A stretch of DNA of 64,000 bases from WM-3-3 sp041660045 (GCA_041660045.1 JBAZXA010000001.1:124001-188000); one strand, 5' to 3'. Counted from the first letter of the stretch, positions 1 through 9,701 are shown. The notes: a model not told the origin generated them from the sequence alone. A program made the numbers and translations.

Positions 1-1113
1 TTATTTGGATACGAATCGAGTGCAGTGTTTCTTCATCAAGAGGCTAGTGGCAACTTGGTAGGGGTGGCCGGTAAACACCAGATAGATTCTTTGTGGCCTA
101 CGCTATCATTAAATCTCAATACCAGTAACAGCCTATTAGTTAAGGCTTTTAACCAAAAACAGGTGTTATATATTGATAGTAATGGTCAAAATGAGCCGGA
201 AGTTTTACTGGATCGCCAAATTGGTAAATTACTGGGTAAAGCGGCTATGGCAATAATACCAGCTACGCTTGAAGGTAGCGTAGTTGCAATTGTGGTGATT
301 GGATTTAATCAGGAAGACATTAACACTATTAAATCTAAACTTAAATTAATAAAGCTGTTTACCGTTGAAGTTGCTAAAGTGCTTAAACATTTACAATTAG
401 CGGTTAGTGCAGGTCAAGCTTCAATACTAAGCCTGCAAGAAAGTTATCGGTTACACGCTAACAAGGTTAGGCATGAAATTTCGAACCCGTTGACAATAAT
501 AAGCAATTATTTATATCTGTTAGGTCTACGTTTAGGTGCAAATGGCGGTCATGAAGTCAATGTTATAATGGAAGAGATTAGCCGTGTTGGTCAAATTGCA
601 GCCCAGTTATCCGATTTGCCTGAAAAACTTGCTACAGCTGAGACCGACAGTGTTGATGTAAACAACTTAATTCGACGGCTCAGTGAATTATTTCAAGCCG
701 GTATTTTAAAAACCAAGGGCATTGAAATCGTTTTGGAATTGCAGGAGGCTTTACCATTGATTAATATCAGTGCAGGCAAACTGAAACAAGTTTTAATAAA
801 TCTGATGAAAAATGCCGCTGAGGCAATGCCACAAGGCGGTAAAATAACGGTCAGTAGCAAGGATAGGATTTATCTAGGAAAAACCTGTTATCTTCAAATT
901 GAAGTGGCTGATAACGGCAAAGGCATCCCGGAAGATGTACTAAATCATTTATTTACACCCGTTGCAAGCAGTAAAGGCCAACACAACACTGGTTTAGGTT
1001 TGGCGATCTGCAAAAACTTAATCGATGACATGGGTGGGATGATTAGCTGTAGCTCCAGTCGCGACACCGGGACTAAGTTTCAAATTTTTTTAGTAAATGA
1101 GGAATCAAGATAA
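1..1113 (+). CDS. Sensor histidine kinase, 5'-truncated by the window edge
   Basis: The reading frame is open from base 1; a GTG at 25 is only the first start-like codon, so the true N-terminus lies outside. The first ~125 visible residues look like a GAF-type sensor region with no membrane segment. A HisKA domain follows, with the phospho-acceptor His in KVRHEISNPLTIIS, then a HATPase_c domain with N box NLMKNAAEAM, G1 DNGKGIP and G2 GLGLAICKNL. It is therefore a probably cytoplasmic, ATP-dependent autokinase. The REC-GGDEF-EAL protein starts 61 bases downstream on the same strand and is the obvious candidate phosphorylation partner (inference from position). Confidence 0.9.
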   Translation, partial: LFGYESSAVFLHQEASGNLVGVAGKHQIDSLWPTLSLNLNTSNSLLVKAFNQKQVLYIDSNGQNEPEVLLDRQIGKLLGKAAMAIIPATLEGSVVAIVVIGFNQEDINTIKSKLKLIKLFTVEVAKVLKHLQLAVSAGQASILSLQESYRLHANKVRHEISNPLTIISNYLYLLGLRLGANGGHEVNVIMEEISRVGQIAAQLSDLPEKLATAETDSVDVNNLIRRLSELFQAGILKTKGIEIVLELQEALPLINISAGKLKQVLINLMKNAAEAMPQGGKITVSSKDRIYLGKTCYLQIEVADNGKGIPEDVLNHLFTPVASSKGQHNTGLGLAICKNLIDDMGGMISCSSSRDTGTKFQIFLVNEESR

Positions 1114-1174
1114 AGATGGCGTATAACCCGAAACTTAACGGTATAAGCAGAATTTTCCCTGGGCAGCGCTTTTT

Positions 1175-3667
1175 ATGTTAAGTGTCGTTGGGGAAAATGG
1201 CAGCCCTTTGCAAATCTTAATAGCTGATGACCAAAAAAGTGTCAGGGAAAGTTTGTGTCAAATCCTTCAGTTTGCGGGTTACCAAGTAGGTACCGCCGAT
1301 GGTGGCATGACGGCTATTTCGTTTTTGCAATCCCATGTTGTGCCGCTATTGTTATTGGATTTAAACATGGGCAGCTGTAGTGGTTATCAGGTATTAGACT
1401 TTATTGCCGGCAATAATATCGATACCAATGTCATTATTATTAGTGGGGAGGCTAATTTTAACGATGCCAGACGCACGTTACGCTACGAATTTGTCCGTGA
1501 CTTTATTAAAAAACCCTATGAAGTTAAAGATTTATTGGGCTTAATTGCCAGTGCTATCAAGGTTATCGCGCTTAATAAAGAAAAAAAAGCTATTCAAGAC
1601 CAACTAAAAAAGTCCGAACAGATGTACCGTTTTGTCGTTGAAAAATCCCCAGACATCATTTATATCATTAATCAAAAAGGCGAATTTACTTTTTTGAATA
1701 ATGTGATAGAAAAAAAGCTGGGTTATAGCTTGGATGATCTCCAAAATCGGCATTATTCCCAGCTGGTGCATAAAGATGATCTTATAAAGGCCAAATCGAT
1801 CTTTAATATTGATGATGCATTGCCAGGTACGACCAGAACACTGGAATTGCGCTTGTTAGGGGAACAAAAAAATAGTGTGCGTTATACGGAAGTAACCGCT
1901 ATTACTATTAACCTGAACTCCATGAAGTCGCAAGCATATAATGAGGGTCAATTCGGTGAAGAGTTTGGGCTTTATGGGGTAATTCGTGACATACACCAGC
2001 GTAAATTGGCTGAAAACAATTTATGTAAGCTCAATTTAGCGATAGAAAATAGTCCAAATTTGATTTTTATCACGGATAGCTTTGGTGCTATTGAATACGT
2101 TAACCATAAGATTTTAGAAACTACGGGTTATACGCAAGACGAAGTAATAGGTTGTAATCCCCGTATTTTTTCATCCGGGAAGACCATAGAACAGGCCTAC
2201 CAAGCACTTTGGGAATCTATTTCTGCCGGTAAAGTGTGGCGAGGGGTGCTTAAAAATAGAAAAAAATCTGGCGAAATCTACTGGGCTAAGGAATCGATAG
2301 CGCCTATGCTAGATTCGGAAGGTTTCATCACCCATTATGTTGCTATTTTGGAAGATGTGACCGAATCCTTATTACTGACTGAAGAATTATCATTTCAAGC
2401 GACACATGATTCGTTAACGCAGTTAATTAATCGGCATGAGTTTGACAGGCGGCTTGAACGCGTCATTATGTCAGCACTCGAGCCCGAATCAGAACATGCC
2501 CTGTGTTATATGGATTTAGACCAATTTAAAATGGTTAATGATACCTGTAGCCATATGGCGGGTGATGAATTATTACGGCAGATTAGTTACCAGTTATCCC
2601 AGGTGATTAGAAAGCGCGATACACTGGCTAGATTAGGGGGGGATGAGTTTGCAATTTTGATGGAACATTGTTCATTAGAACAAGCTCAGCGTACTACCCA
2701 ACGCATTCATGAGATGATTGAGCAGTTTCAGTTTCATTGGGAAGACAAAAGTTTCCGGGTAGGGGTCAGTATCGGTTTAGTTTTAATCAATGACCAAAAT
2801 GGCCGCGCCGATGTTTGTTTAAAACAAGCGGACATGGCCTGCTATATGGCAAAAGAAGCAGGCCGCAACCGTACCCATATCTACCGCGAAGATGATAAGG
2901 CCTTTCTACAGCATCACGGTGAAATTACTTGGGTAGAAAGGATAAACCGTGCTTTGGACCATGATTTATTTTGTTTATATACGCAAGCCATTATTCCCCT
3001 AAAACAGGATTCGGGAGAGCATTGTGAAGTTTTAGTCAGAATGGTGGATCAAGATGACTATATTGGTGCGCCGGACTCATTTTTTCCGGCAGCTGAACGT
3101 TATCAGCTAGCCGCGAAAATTGACCGTTGGGTAATCAGAAATACTTTTGTCCAATTTACTCAGCAGGCACAGCGTTTATGTAAACTGTCATTATGCTCAA
3201 TTAATTTATCAGGCCTAAGTATTAATGATCCCCATTTGCCAGGCTATATTGAGGAACAATTTAATCTGACTGGGATGCCTACAGACAAAGTTTGTTTTGA
3301 AATAACAGAATCTGCAGTGATAGCTAATTTAAGTAATGCCACGGATTTTATTGGCCGTTTAAAACAGCTGGGTTGCAAATTTTCAATGGATGATTTTGGT
3401 GGTGGTTTATCGTCATTTGCCTATCTTAAGAGTTTACCAGTCGATTTTATTAAAATTGATGGTTTTTTTGTAAAAGATATTGAGCATGACCTGGTGGATT
3501 TTGCCATGGTCAAGTCCATCAATGAGATAGGGCAAGTAATGGGTAAAAAAACCATTGCGGAGTTTGTAGAAAATGCAGGCATTTTGCAAATTCTACAAGA
3601 GTTAAAAGTTGATTATGTTCAGGGTTACCACATAGGCAAGCCAAAACCGATCTCAGAAGTAGCCTAA
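1175..3667 (+). CDS. Response regulator with REC-PAS-PAS-GGDEF-EAL domains (cyclic-di-GMP turnover)
   Basis: An 830-residue protein. It has a receiver domain (~12-130, acidic ADD and phospho-Asp in LLLLDLNMG), a short charged helix, two PAS domains (~150-275 and ~285-400), GGDEF (~405-565) and EAL (~585-825). The cyclase motif RLGGDEF is intact and is preceded by an RKRD sequence fitting the inhibitory I-site RxxD. In the EAL half, EVL replaces EAL, but the catalytic positions appear present: E in EVLVR, N in SINLSG, E in EITES, DD in MDDFGGG, K in IKIDG, E in AEFVEN, and Q in VQGY. Both activities are therefore possible. No strong SD is visible before the ATG. It is likely co-transcribed with the kinase upstream. 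Confidence 0.9.
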   Translation: MLSVVGENGSPLQILIADDQKSVRESLCQILQFAGYQVGTADGGMTAISFLQSHVVPLLLLDLNMGSCSGYQVLDFIAGNNIDTNVIIISGEANFNDARRTLRYEFVRDFIKKPYEVKDLLGLIASAIKVIALNKEKKAIQDQLKKSEQMYRFVVEKSPDIIYIINQKGEFTFLNNVIEKKLGYSLDDLQNRHYSQLVHKDDLIKAKSIFNIDDALPGTTRTLELRLLGEQKNSVRYTEVTAITINLNSMKSQAYNEGQFGEEFGLYGVIRDIHQRKLAENNLCKLNLAIENSPNLIFITDSFGAIEYVNHKILETTGYTQDEVIGCNPRIFSSGKTIEQAYQALWESISAGKVWRGVLKNRKKSGEIYWAKESIAPMLDSEGFITHYVAILEDVTESLLLTEELSFQATHDSLTQLINRHEFDRRLERVIMSALEPESEHALCYMDLDQFKMVNDTCSHMAGDELLRQISYQLSQVIRKRDTLARLGGDEFAILMEHCSLEQAQRTTQRIHEMIEQFQFHWEDKSFRVGVSIGLVLINDQNGRADVCLKQADMACYMAKEAGRNRTHIYREDDKAFLQHHGEITWVERINRALDHDLFCLYTQAIIPLKQDSGEHCEVLVRMVDQDDYIGAPDSFFPAAERYQLAAKIDRWVIRNTFVQFTQQAQRLCKLSLCSINLSGLSINDPHLPGYIEEQFNLTGMPTDKVCFEITESAVIANLSNATDFIGRLKQLGCKFSMDDFGGGLSSFAYLKSLPVDFIKIDGFFVKDIEHDLVDFAMVKSINEIGQVMGKKTIAEFVENAGILQILQELKVDYVQGYHIGKPKPISEVA

Positions 3668-3727
3668 ATTTTAGGCCAGATTACACGCGTTAGAATAGGT
3701 ATATCCGGCCATACTTTTTTAAGCGGG

Positions 3728-4051
3728 TTATCCTTCTATATCATCATCATTAAGATACAAATCTTCAATTAACCTTTTTTCCTCTAATGTCAACAATATG
3801 CGGGAGAATTTTTTCTCAGAACGGCTGCGTTGTTCGGAAATTTGTTGTTCCCTACGGTCAACTGCCCTGCGATCATTAGCCCTGCGGTCTTCATTGATAC
3901 GGCGATTGATTTTTGGCCATAGCAAATAATTTTTTTGAATGTGTTCTATCCATTCGGGTGTGCCGAATTCATAAGGGACAGATCGCCTATCCGTCACACG
4001 CCGACAATTCGATGTTCGGCGCATATTTTTTCTCATGTTAATAATGTTCAT
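3728..4051 (-). CDS. Small Arg-rich protein of unknown function
   Basis: I do not recognise a named family. The frame extends to 4111 with a TTG codon, but ATG codons at 4051 and 4036 are likelier starts, giving about 107 or 102 residues. The middle is strikingly basic and repetitive, with RRVTDRRS, RRINEDRRANDRRAVDRR and similar RR-x-DRR units, followed by a mixed-charge C-terminus ending in the acidic DDDIEG. Such repeats suggest nucleic-acid or polyanion binding, but that is inference. It is followed on the same strand direction by nothing close; the upstream minus-strand neighbour is the DUF1289 gene. Confidence 0.55.
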   Translation of the reverse strand: MNIINMRKNMRRTSNCRRVTDRRSVPYEFGTPEWIEHIQKNYLLWPKINRRINEDRRANDRRAVDRREQQISEQRSRSEKKFSRILLTLEEKRLIEDLYLNDDDIEG

Positions 4052-4166
4052 ATTGATAGCCCTATCAAATCGAAGGATATAGTTTATAAGTTTAATTTTA
4101 AGGTGTATCAATTATAGATCATATCGCAGGGAATTAAACGCCATTAGGCTTATGTATTTCCATCGG

Positions 4167-4355
4167 CTATTGACCAAAGCGCATATATTTGCTCTGTTTA
4201 CGGCGATCCAGCGCATTCTTTAAAAACTCTTTTTTAGTGTCATTATCGACGAGTGACCAACGGGTGATTTCACTCAAGGAACGGAAGCAACCTAGACAAA
4301 TGTCGTTTTCATCTAAGCAACAATTTCTGACACAAGGTGAGTCTATTGGTTTCAT
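4167..4355 (-). CDS. DUF1289 family protein
   Basis: A 62-residue protein with the family's cysteine pattern near the N-terminus: SPCVRNCCLDENDICLGCFR, followed by SLSEITRWSL. DUF1289 proteins are short, probably metal-binding and of unestablished function. The length fits the family. It lies between the rbgA gene and the Arg-rich small protein, all on the minus strand, with gaps of about 80-115 bases. No SD is obvious before the ATG. Confidence 0.85.
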   Translation of the reverse strand: MKPIDSPCVRNCCLDENDICLGCFRSLSEITRWSLVDNDTKKEFLKNALDRRKQSKYMRFGQ

Positions 4356-4438
4356 TAATAAATTAGTAGTAAATCTTAGGCTCTATTTTAGTCGCTTTTA
4401 TCGCTAATACAGCACTTTTAAATACTTCATGTCGACAA

Positions 4439-5332
4439 TTATAGGCTATCTTTGTTTAATTTTGCAGCTTGTATTGCGGCAAGTTCTGTGAGTTCTGAAA
4501 GCATCATGCTCGGCGTTTCCATACTAATTTTACCAAGTTTGCCAGAGCGTAACTCAGCCAGTAACAGTTTAGCTGTTTTATCCATGTCGATAGTGCCGCC
4601 GGCCCGTAAACAACCGCGTTTTTTGCCTATCGCTGCCATCAGTTCGGCTTCAGTCGCTGGTAACTGAGTCCAATTAAACCGAGCTTTTAGTAAATTTGGG
4701 TAATGTTGTAAAAGATAGTCGGCGGTAAAAAATGCCACATCCTCGTGATTAATCGCAGTATCTTTTATAGCGCCAGTGGCGGCAAGCCGATAGCCACTGT
4801 TTTTGTTCTTAATATTACCCCATAACATACCAGGGGTATCTAATAACACCAGGCCGTTATTTATTTTAATGCGTTGTTGGTGCTTGGTAATGGCAGGTTC
4901 ATTTCCGGTTTTTGCTATCATCCTATCAGCTAGTACATTGATTAAACTAGACTTGCCAACATTAGGAATGCCCAAGATCAAGGCTTGGATTTGTTTGCCA
5001 GCTGCGGCTTTTATGGGTACAAGTTTATGGCATAAATCGGGGATTGTATGAATTTTTTCAGGCTGTAAGATGCTAACGGCGAGTGATTTGACACCTTGAT
5101 CTTTTTCCAAAAAGTCTTGCCATAGATTGCAGGTATCAGGATCGGCTAAATCGTATTTACTTAAAACCTTGATACAAGGCTTGTCCCCACGCAAATGCTT
5201 AAGCATCGGGTTTTCGCTGCTAAATGGTATTCTGGCATCTAAAATTTCAATAATCAGATCGACTTTTGGCAAAATCGCTTTAATGTCCTTACTGGCCTTG
5301 TGCATGTGGCCTGGAAACCATTGGATCAGCAT
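4439..5332 (-). CDS. ylqF: Ribosome biogenesis GTPase RbgA/YlqF
   Basis: A 297-residue circularly permuted GTPase. The N-terminal signature is IQWFPGHMHKA. The G4-like motif SKYDLAD comes before the P-loop GIPNVGKSSLIN, and G3 is DTPGMLW, which is the permuted G4-G1-G3 order that defines this family. Known members act in late assembly of the 50S ribosomal subunit. The start MLIQWFPGHM fits family alignments from memory. It is transcribed divergently from the C1 cluster across a 256-base intergenic region. Confidence 0.93.
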   Translation of the reverse strand: MLIQWFPGHMHKASKDIKAILPKVDLIIEILDARIPFSSENPMLKHLRGDKPCIKVLSKYDLADPDTCNLWQDFLEKDQGVKSLAVSILQPEKIHTIPDLCHKLVPIKAAAGKQIQALILGIPNVGKSSLINVLADRMIAKTGNEPAITKHQQRIKINNGLVLLDTPGMLWGNIKNKNSGYRLAATGAIKDTAINHEDVAFFTADYLLQHYPNLLKARFNWTQLPATEAELMAAIGKKRGCLRAGGTIDMDKTAKLLLAELRSGKLGKISMETPSMMLSELTELAAIQAAKLNKDSL

Positions 5333-5588
5333 AAAGTTTGACTGTTTCAGCTTAATGGGCAGTCATTATAACAAGCTTATGGAAAAGCTATTGAAATAGC
5401 TGGTTTAACGTCGATTAGATATTTAAAGGCTTTAAATACAGCGCTAAAACTTAACGGGAGGGGAGCAAAACTTAAGGTAGTTGCCAAGCAATAAAGACAT
5501 TACTGTTAAAGATAGCAATATCCCTTATGCCTTAATAAAGTTTGGGAATGTATAATAGTCATTTTGCTCACTTTATGATTAGCCGCAT
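5333..5588. promoter_or_regulatory. Divergent intergenic region upstream of the C1 cluster, with a candidate -10
   Basis: These 256 bases separate rbgA (leftward) and the beta-RFAP synthase gene (rightward), so they must hold both promoters unless transcription reads in from outside. A perfect TATAAT sits at 5551-5556, 33 bases before the TTG start at 5589. No convincing -35 is found 16-18 bases upstream of it, so the assignment is tentative. No strong SD precedes the TTG. Confidence 0.35.
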
Positions 5589-6551
5589 TTGAAAGTTTCA
5601 GGTTCTAAAATTTTTGTGATTGCACCGGCACGGTTGCATATGGGCTTTATTGATTTAAGTGGCTCGTTAGGCCGTGATTTTGGCAGTATAGGCGTGGCTT
5701 TAAATGAGATTAGCACACGACTTTCCATCTCAACCGGTAAGCAATTAACAGTCACAGGTCTTTGCGCCCATCGTGCCAAGCTTTGTGCCGCGCGTTTTTG
5801 TGCTGATTTAGGTGTTTCTGACCAGCTTAATATTATTATCGAATCGGCAATACCGGAACATGTAGGCTTGGGTTCCGGTACACAAATGTCATTGGCCGTG
5901 GGTAGCGCAATTAACGCATTTTATCAATTAGGCTTAAATGTACGTGATATTGCAAGGCTAACCGATCGGGGCATGCGCTCAGGCATAGGCATAGGCGTAT
6001 TTGAACTAGGTGGTTTAGTCGTGGATGGTGGGCGGGGCGAAAAAACCATCACCCCGCCACTTTTAGCGCATATGGATGTGCCAGAGGATTGGCGTTTTAT
6101 CTTGGTGTTTGATCAGCGCGGCAAAGGTTTGCATGGGCAACAGGAGATAGAGGCATTTAAAACCTTACCTAGTTTTCCAACCGAGGAAGCGGCACAGCTT
6201 TGCTATTTAGTGTTGATGCAAGGCTTACCTGCTGTTGCAGAGAATGATTTGGCTAAATTTGGCGAAGTAATTACCCGTTTGCAAAAATCGGTGGGCGAAT
6301 ATTTTGCCCCAGTTCAAGGTGGAATTTTTACTAGCCATGATGTAGCCGAAGCAATGTATTGGTTAGGACAACAGGGTGCTGTAGCCATAGGGCAAACGTC
6401 TTGGGGGCCTACAGGATTTTGTTTGGTCGGGGATGTCGATCAGGCCGATGACATCCTTGAGAAAGCAAAATTGAGGTTTTCCCACATCAATCATTTAGTC
6501 TTTATGTCGGCTAGCGTTCGTAATAGTGGTGGTGATGTGTATGTGCTATAA
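5589..6551 (+). CDS. Beta-ribofuranosylaminobenzene 5'-phosphate (beta-RFAP) synthase
   Basis: A 320-residue GHMP-kinase-fold protein. The first committed step of H4MPT biosynthesis condenses p-aminobenzoate with phosphoribosyl pyrophosphate and releases CO2. Signatures are APARLHMGFIDLSG at the N-terminus and the glycine-rich loop GLGSGTQMSLAVGSAIN (~94-110). The start must be the TTG at 5589: the conserved APARLH segment lies upstream of the first internal ATG, and an upstream ATG at 5575 runs into a stop. It is the first gene of a run with the ATP-grasp gene and mch. The pABA substrate would come from the pabB product encoded near 20.9 kb. Confidence 0.92.
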   Translation: MKVSGSKIFVIAPARLHMGFIDLSGSLGRDFGSIGVALNEISTRLSISTGKQLTVTGLCAHRAKLCAARFCADLGVSDQLNIIIESAIPEHVGLGSGTQMSLAVGSAINAFYQLGLNVRDIARLTDRGMRSGIGIGVFELGGLVVDGGRGEKTITPPLLAHMDVPEDWRFILVFDQRGKGLHGQQEIEAFKTLPSFPTEEAAQLCYLVLMQGLPAVAENDLAKFGEVITRLQKSVGEYFAPVQGGIFTSHDVAEAMYWLGQQGAVAIGQTSWGPTGFCLVGDVDQADDILEKAKLRFSHINHLVFMSASVRNSGGDVYVL

Positions 6552-6588
6552 GTTTAGTTAATTTCTGCTTCTAAATGCATGGGCTAAA

Positions 6589-7707
6589 GTGCTTGTTATG
6601 CCATCATTGCAATTACCGTCTACACTGCTAATTATTGCCAGTTCTGCACGTATGCTAGCGCAATCGGCGCATCAAGTCGGCATAAAAGTATTGGTGATAG
6701 ACCTTTTTGCCGATCTTGATACACAGGGTTATGCCTATGATATTTATAAGGCCGCATCTTTAGCTTTAGCAGATATAAAAGCTATTCTAATAGGATTTAG
6801 TGAGCGATATCGTGTCCGCCATATTGTTTATGGGAGTGGCGTTGAGGGTTTTCCTGAGAGCCTAGACTATCTACAAAAACATTTTGAAATTTTGGGTAAT
6901 AGCGCTGAAGTTTTTTATAGGGTACAGGATAAAGTAGCTTTCTTTTCGACTTTAGGGCGGCTTCAGATTACTTTTCCTCCAGTAAGTTTTACACCACCTT
7001 TAGAGGCAGCTTATTGGCTAGAAAAACCCCACTTAGGCCAAGGTGGCTATGGCATAAAACATTATGCTGGTTTATCTGATAAACCAGCGGGCAATAAGCT
7101 AAAAGTCTATTGGCAGCAATATTTGCAAGGCAGCAGCCATTCAGTTTTGTTTTTGGCTAATGGAAAAAAATCTAAGCCAATCGGGTTTAATTTACAATGG
7201 ACGCAAGTAATAGCCGGGCAAGATTTTGTGTTTGCTGGTGTGATTACCGATGACTTGTTGCCAGAAACTATTAAAGCCAAACTGGCTATCTGGTTAGCTC
7301 AATTGACGGCTATTTATGCTTTAAAAGGCTTAAATAGTTTGGATTTTATCTACGCTGGGCAAAGTCTTTATGTGCTGGAAATTAATCCCAGGCCATCAGC
7401 CAGTATGCAACTTTATAACCAAAATATAATGCAAGGCCATCTCCAAGCCTGTTTAGGCCTAGGGCTTGGAGAAAGTTATGTTGAACATAACCATTGTGGC
7501 TATCAGATTGTTTACGCCCAAAAAGATAGCATTATTCCGGCACAATTTCAGTGGCCAACAGAATGCAAAGATATTCCTCAAGCTGGTGCATTAATTCGCA
7601 TCGGACAACCAATTTGCAGTATGATTGCCAGGGCAAAATCACAGGATCAGGTATTCCTGCAATTACAAAACATACAACAGCAAATCCTAAAGAAATTACA
7701 AGAATAA
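6589..7707 (+). CDS. ATP-grasp protein of the H4MPT cluster (orf17-like)
   Basis: About 370 residues. The frame opens with GTG at 6589, and ATG at 6598 is an equally plausible start; neither has a strong SD. The N-terminal third is a Rossmann-like segment (LLIIASSARMLAQSAHQVG). ATP-grasp elements follow: EKPHLGQGGYGIKHY (~143-157), YLQGSSHSVLF and the metal-binding VLEINPRPSASMQLY (~262-276). Methylotroph C1 clusters carry a homologous ATP-grasp gene near mch, usually called orf17; its exact reaction is not settled to my knowledge. The stop is 13 bases before the likely mch start, indicating translational linkage. Confidence 0.82.
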   Translation: MLVMPSLQLPSTLLIIASSARMLAQSAHQVGIKVLVIDLFADLDTQGYAYDIYKAASLALADIKAILIGFSERYRVRHIVYGSGVEGFPESLDYLQKHFEILGNSAEVFYRVQDKVAFFSTLGRLQITFPPVSFTPPLEAAYWLEKPHLGQGGYGIKHYAGLSDKPAGNKLKVYWQQYLQGSSHSVLFLANGKKSKPIGFNLQWTQVIAGQDFVFAGVITDDLLPETIKAKLAIWLAQLTAIYALKGLNSLDFIYAGQSLYVLEINPRPSASMQLYNQNIMQGHLQACLGLGLGESYVEHNHCGYQIVYAQKDSIIPAQFQWPTECKDIPQAGALIRIGQPICSMIARAKSQDQVFLQLQNIQQQILKKLQE

Positions 7708-7720
7708 GGTGAACCGAATT

Positions 7721-8704
7721 ATGGAATTTTCAGCAAGCGTTAACAAACTGACACAACCGTTGCTAAACCATCTCATTGAAAATGCTGATAAATTAAGAGT
7801 TTTAGTGGAAACAATGGATAATGGTTGTACGATTATCGATGCGGGCATTAAAGTGCCCGGTGGTATTGAAGCGGGTCGAATTATTGCTGAAATTTGTTTA
7901 GGTGGTATGGGTACGGTAACTTTGACCCATAGCCCCTATACCACGCATTGGCCGTTATCTGTTAATGTCCATACCGGTAACCCGGTGTTAGGCTGTTTAG
8001 GGAGCCAATATGCGGGTTGGAGCTTGTCGCATGAAAAATATTACGCACTAGGTTCAGGTCCTGCCAGGGCTATGGCCAGTAAAATCAAAGAAGGCCAACG
8101 CGAACCCGTAGAGGAATTATATAAAGAACTTGGTTACCATGATGAGGCTGAGGCAACGGTATTAGTGATAGAAAATGATGCTATTCCACCGTTACCCCTT
8201 ATCGAAAAAGTGGCCACAGCCTGTCAGATTGAACCTAGCAAATTAACCATTATCGTCACGCCCACTAGTAGCTTGGCAGGTGGGGTACAAGTTGTGGCTA
8301 GGGTCTTGGAAGTTGCCATGCATAAAGCCCATGCCTTACATTTTCCATTAGAAAATATTGTTGATGGCAGTGGCAGTGCACCGATTTGTCCGCCACACCC
8401 TAATTTTGTTAAAGCCATGGGTCGTACCAATGATGCCATTTTATTTGCCGGGCAAGTGCATATTTTTGTAAAAGGTAGTGACGAGGCTGCTGAAAAGCTT
8501 GCCAAAGAATTACCAAGTTCTACGTCAAAAGATTATGGCAAACCCTTTGCCGATATTTTTAAACAATATGAATATGACTTTTTTAAGGTCGATGCCATGT
8601 TGTTTAGCCCCGCTAGTGTGATTGTTACCGCGGTTGAATCTGGCAAAAGCTTTCGTGCTGGCAAGCTCGATAATGCCTTGCTCGATCAGTCATTCGGCCT
8701 TTAA
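7721..8704 (+). CDS. mch: Methenyl-tetrahydromethanopterin cyclohydrolase
   Basis: Interconverts N5,N10-methenyl-H4MPT and N5-formyl-H4MPT in the cytoplasmic formaldehyde-oxidation pathway. About 327 residues from the ATG at 7721, preferred over the in-frame GTG at 7709 because the SD-like AAGGTG overlaps that GTG and sits ideally for 7721. Recognisable Mch blocks include VPGGIEAGRIIAEICLGGMG, GCLGSQYAGW and GSGSAPICPPHPNF. Length matches the family. It follows the orf17-like gene closely and precedes the orf5-like ATP-grasp gene. Confidence 0.95.
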   Translation: MEFSASVNKLTQPLLNHLIENADKLRVLVETMDNGCTIIDAGIKVPGGIEAGRIIAEICLGGMGTVTLTHSPYTTHWPLSVNVHTGNPVLGCLGSQYAGWSLSHEKYYALGSGPARAMASKIKEGQREPVEELYKELGYHDEAEATVLVIENDAIPPLPLIEKVATACQIEPSKLTIIVTPTSSLAGGVQVVARVLEVAMHKAHALHFPLENIVDGSGSAPICPPHPNFVKAMGRTNDAILFAGQVHIFVKGSDEAAEKLAKELPSSTSKDYGKPFADIFKQYEYDFFKVDAMLFSPASVIVTAVESGKSFRAGKLDNALLDQSFGL

Positions 8705-8774
8705 TTAGCCGTTCATAAAAGGCGGTGCAGTTGTGCCGCCTAGCCTCTTATTGTCAATTGTTTAGTTTTTTTAA

Positions 8775-9701
8775 ATGAGCAGTTTTTTGGGTCGTATAGC
8801 TATTTTTACCGATGATCCCGGTTGGCATGGCAAGCAATTGCGCCTAGCTTTTGCACAGCGCGGCTATGACAGCCACTATGTGTCTTTAACCGAATGCCAG
8901 CTGGGTATTGCTGTCGGACAACTTCCTATCATCCTGCCGGGTTTCGAAATGACCTTACCTGACGCCGTTTTTGTGCGGGGTGTGCCAGGTGGTTCGTTAG
9001 AAGAGGTGGTATTGTATTTAGATGTATTACACGCATTAAAGCTGATGCATATCCCCGTTTACAATGATGGTCATGCAATTGAACGCAGTGTCGATAAAGC
9101 CATGACCAGCTTTTTGTTAAAACAAGCAGGCTTACCAACGCCCATCACTTGGGTACTCAGAGACCGTGAGCGCGCCTTGGCAATAGTTGAAGAGGAATTG
9201 GCTGAAGGCAATTTGGTGATTAGCAAACCGTTGTTTGGTTCCCAAGGTGAGGGCATCCGGCGGCTGGAAAAAATGACAGATTTATTATGGTTGACGAGTA
9301 GCCATGGTGTCTATTATTTACAGCGTTTTGTCGCCTGTAAAGGCGAGGGATATTCGGATCATAGGGTATTTGTGGTTAATGGCATAGCGGTAGCTGCTAT
9401 GCGCAGGCGCGGTAAATATTGGTTGAATAACGTGGCCCAAGGGGCGCAATGTGAACCCATTGAATTGTCTAAAGACATGGCGAAACTCGCAGCCAATGCG
9501 GCAGTAGCACTTAAAATGGACTATGCCGGGGTGGATATAATTTGTGATCGAGAAGGTGGGCTTATGGTCATTGAAGTGAATAGCATACCGGCATGGAAGG
9601 GTTTGCAAAGCGTGTCTGCTATGAGTATTGCTGAAATTTTGGTGGATGACTTATTACGGCGTTATCTGTTAGATCACAAAGCGCTGCCTCTGCGGGCATA
9701 A
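8775..9701 (+). CDS. RimK-type ATP-grasp ligase of the H4MPT cluster (orf5-like)
   Basis: A 308-residue ATP-grasp protein resembling RimK/MptN glutamate ligases. It has a pre-ATP-grasp domain (~1-110), the core VISKPLFGSQGEGIRRLE (~151-168), and metal-binding residues in GVDIICDREGGLMVIEVNSIPAWKG (shown in part as VIEVNSIPAWKG). MptN-like enzymes add glutamate to H4MPT side chains, so a role in tailoring the pterin cofactor is plausible but unproven for this subgroup. The TAA stop overlaps the next ATG by one base (TAATG), so the two are translationally coupled. Confidence 0.85.
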   Translation: MSSFLGRIAIFTDDPGWHGKQLRLAFAQRGYDSHYVSLTECQLGIAVGQLPIILPGFEMTLPDAVFVRGVPGGSLEEVVLYLDVLHALKLMHIPVYNDGHAIERSVDKAMTSFLLKQAGLPTPITWVLRDRERALAIVEEELAEGNLVISKPLFGSQGEGIRRLEKMTDLLWLTSSHGVYYLQRFVACKGEGYSDHRVFVVNGIAVAAMRRRGKYWLNNVAQGAQCEPIELSKDMAKLAANAAVALKMDYAGVDIICDREGGLMVIEVNSIPAWKGLQSVSAMSIAEILVDDLLRRYLLDHKALPLRA

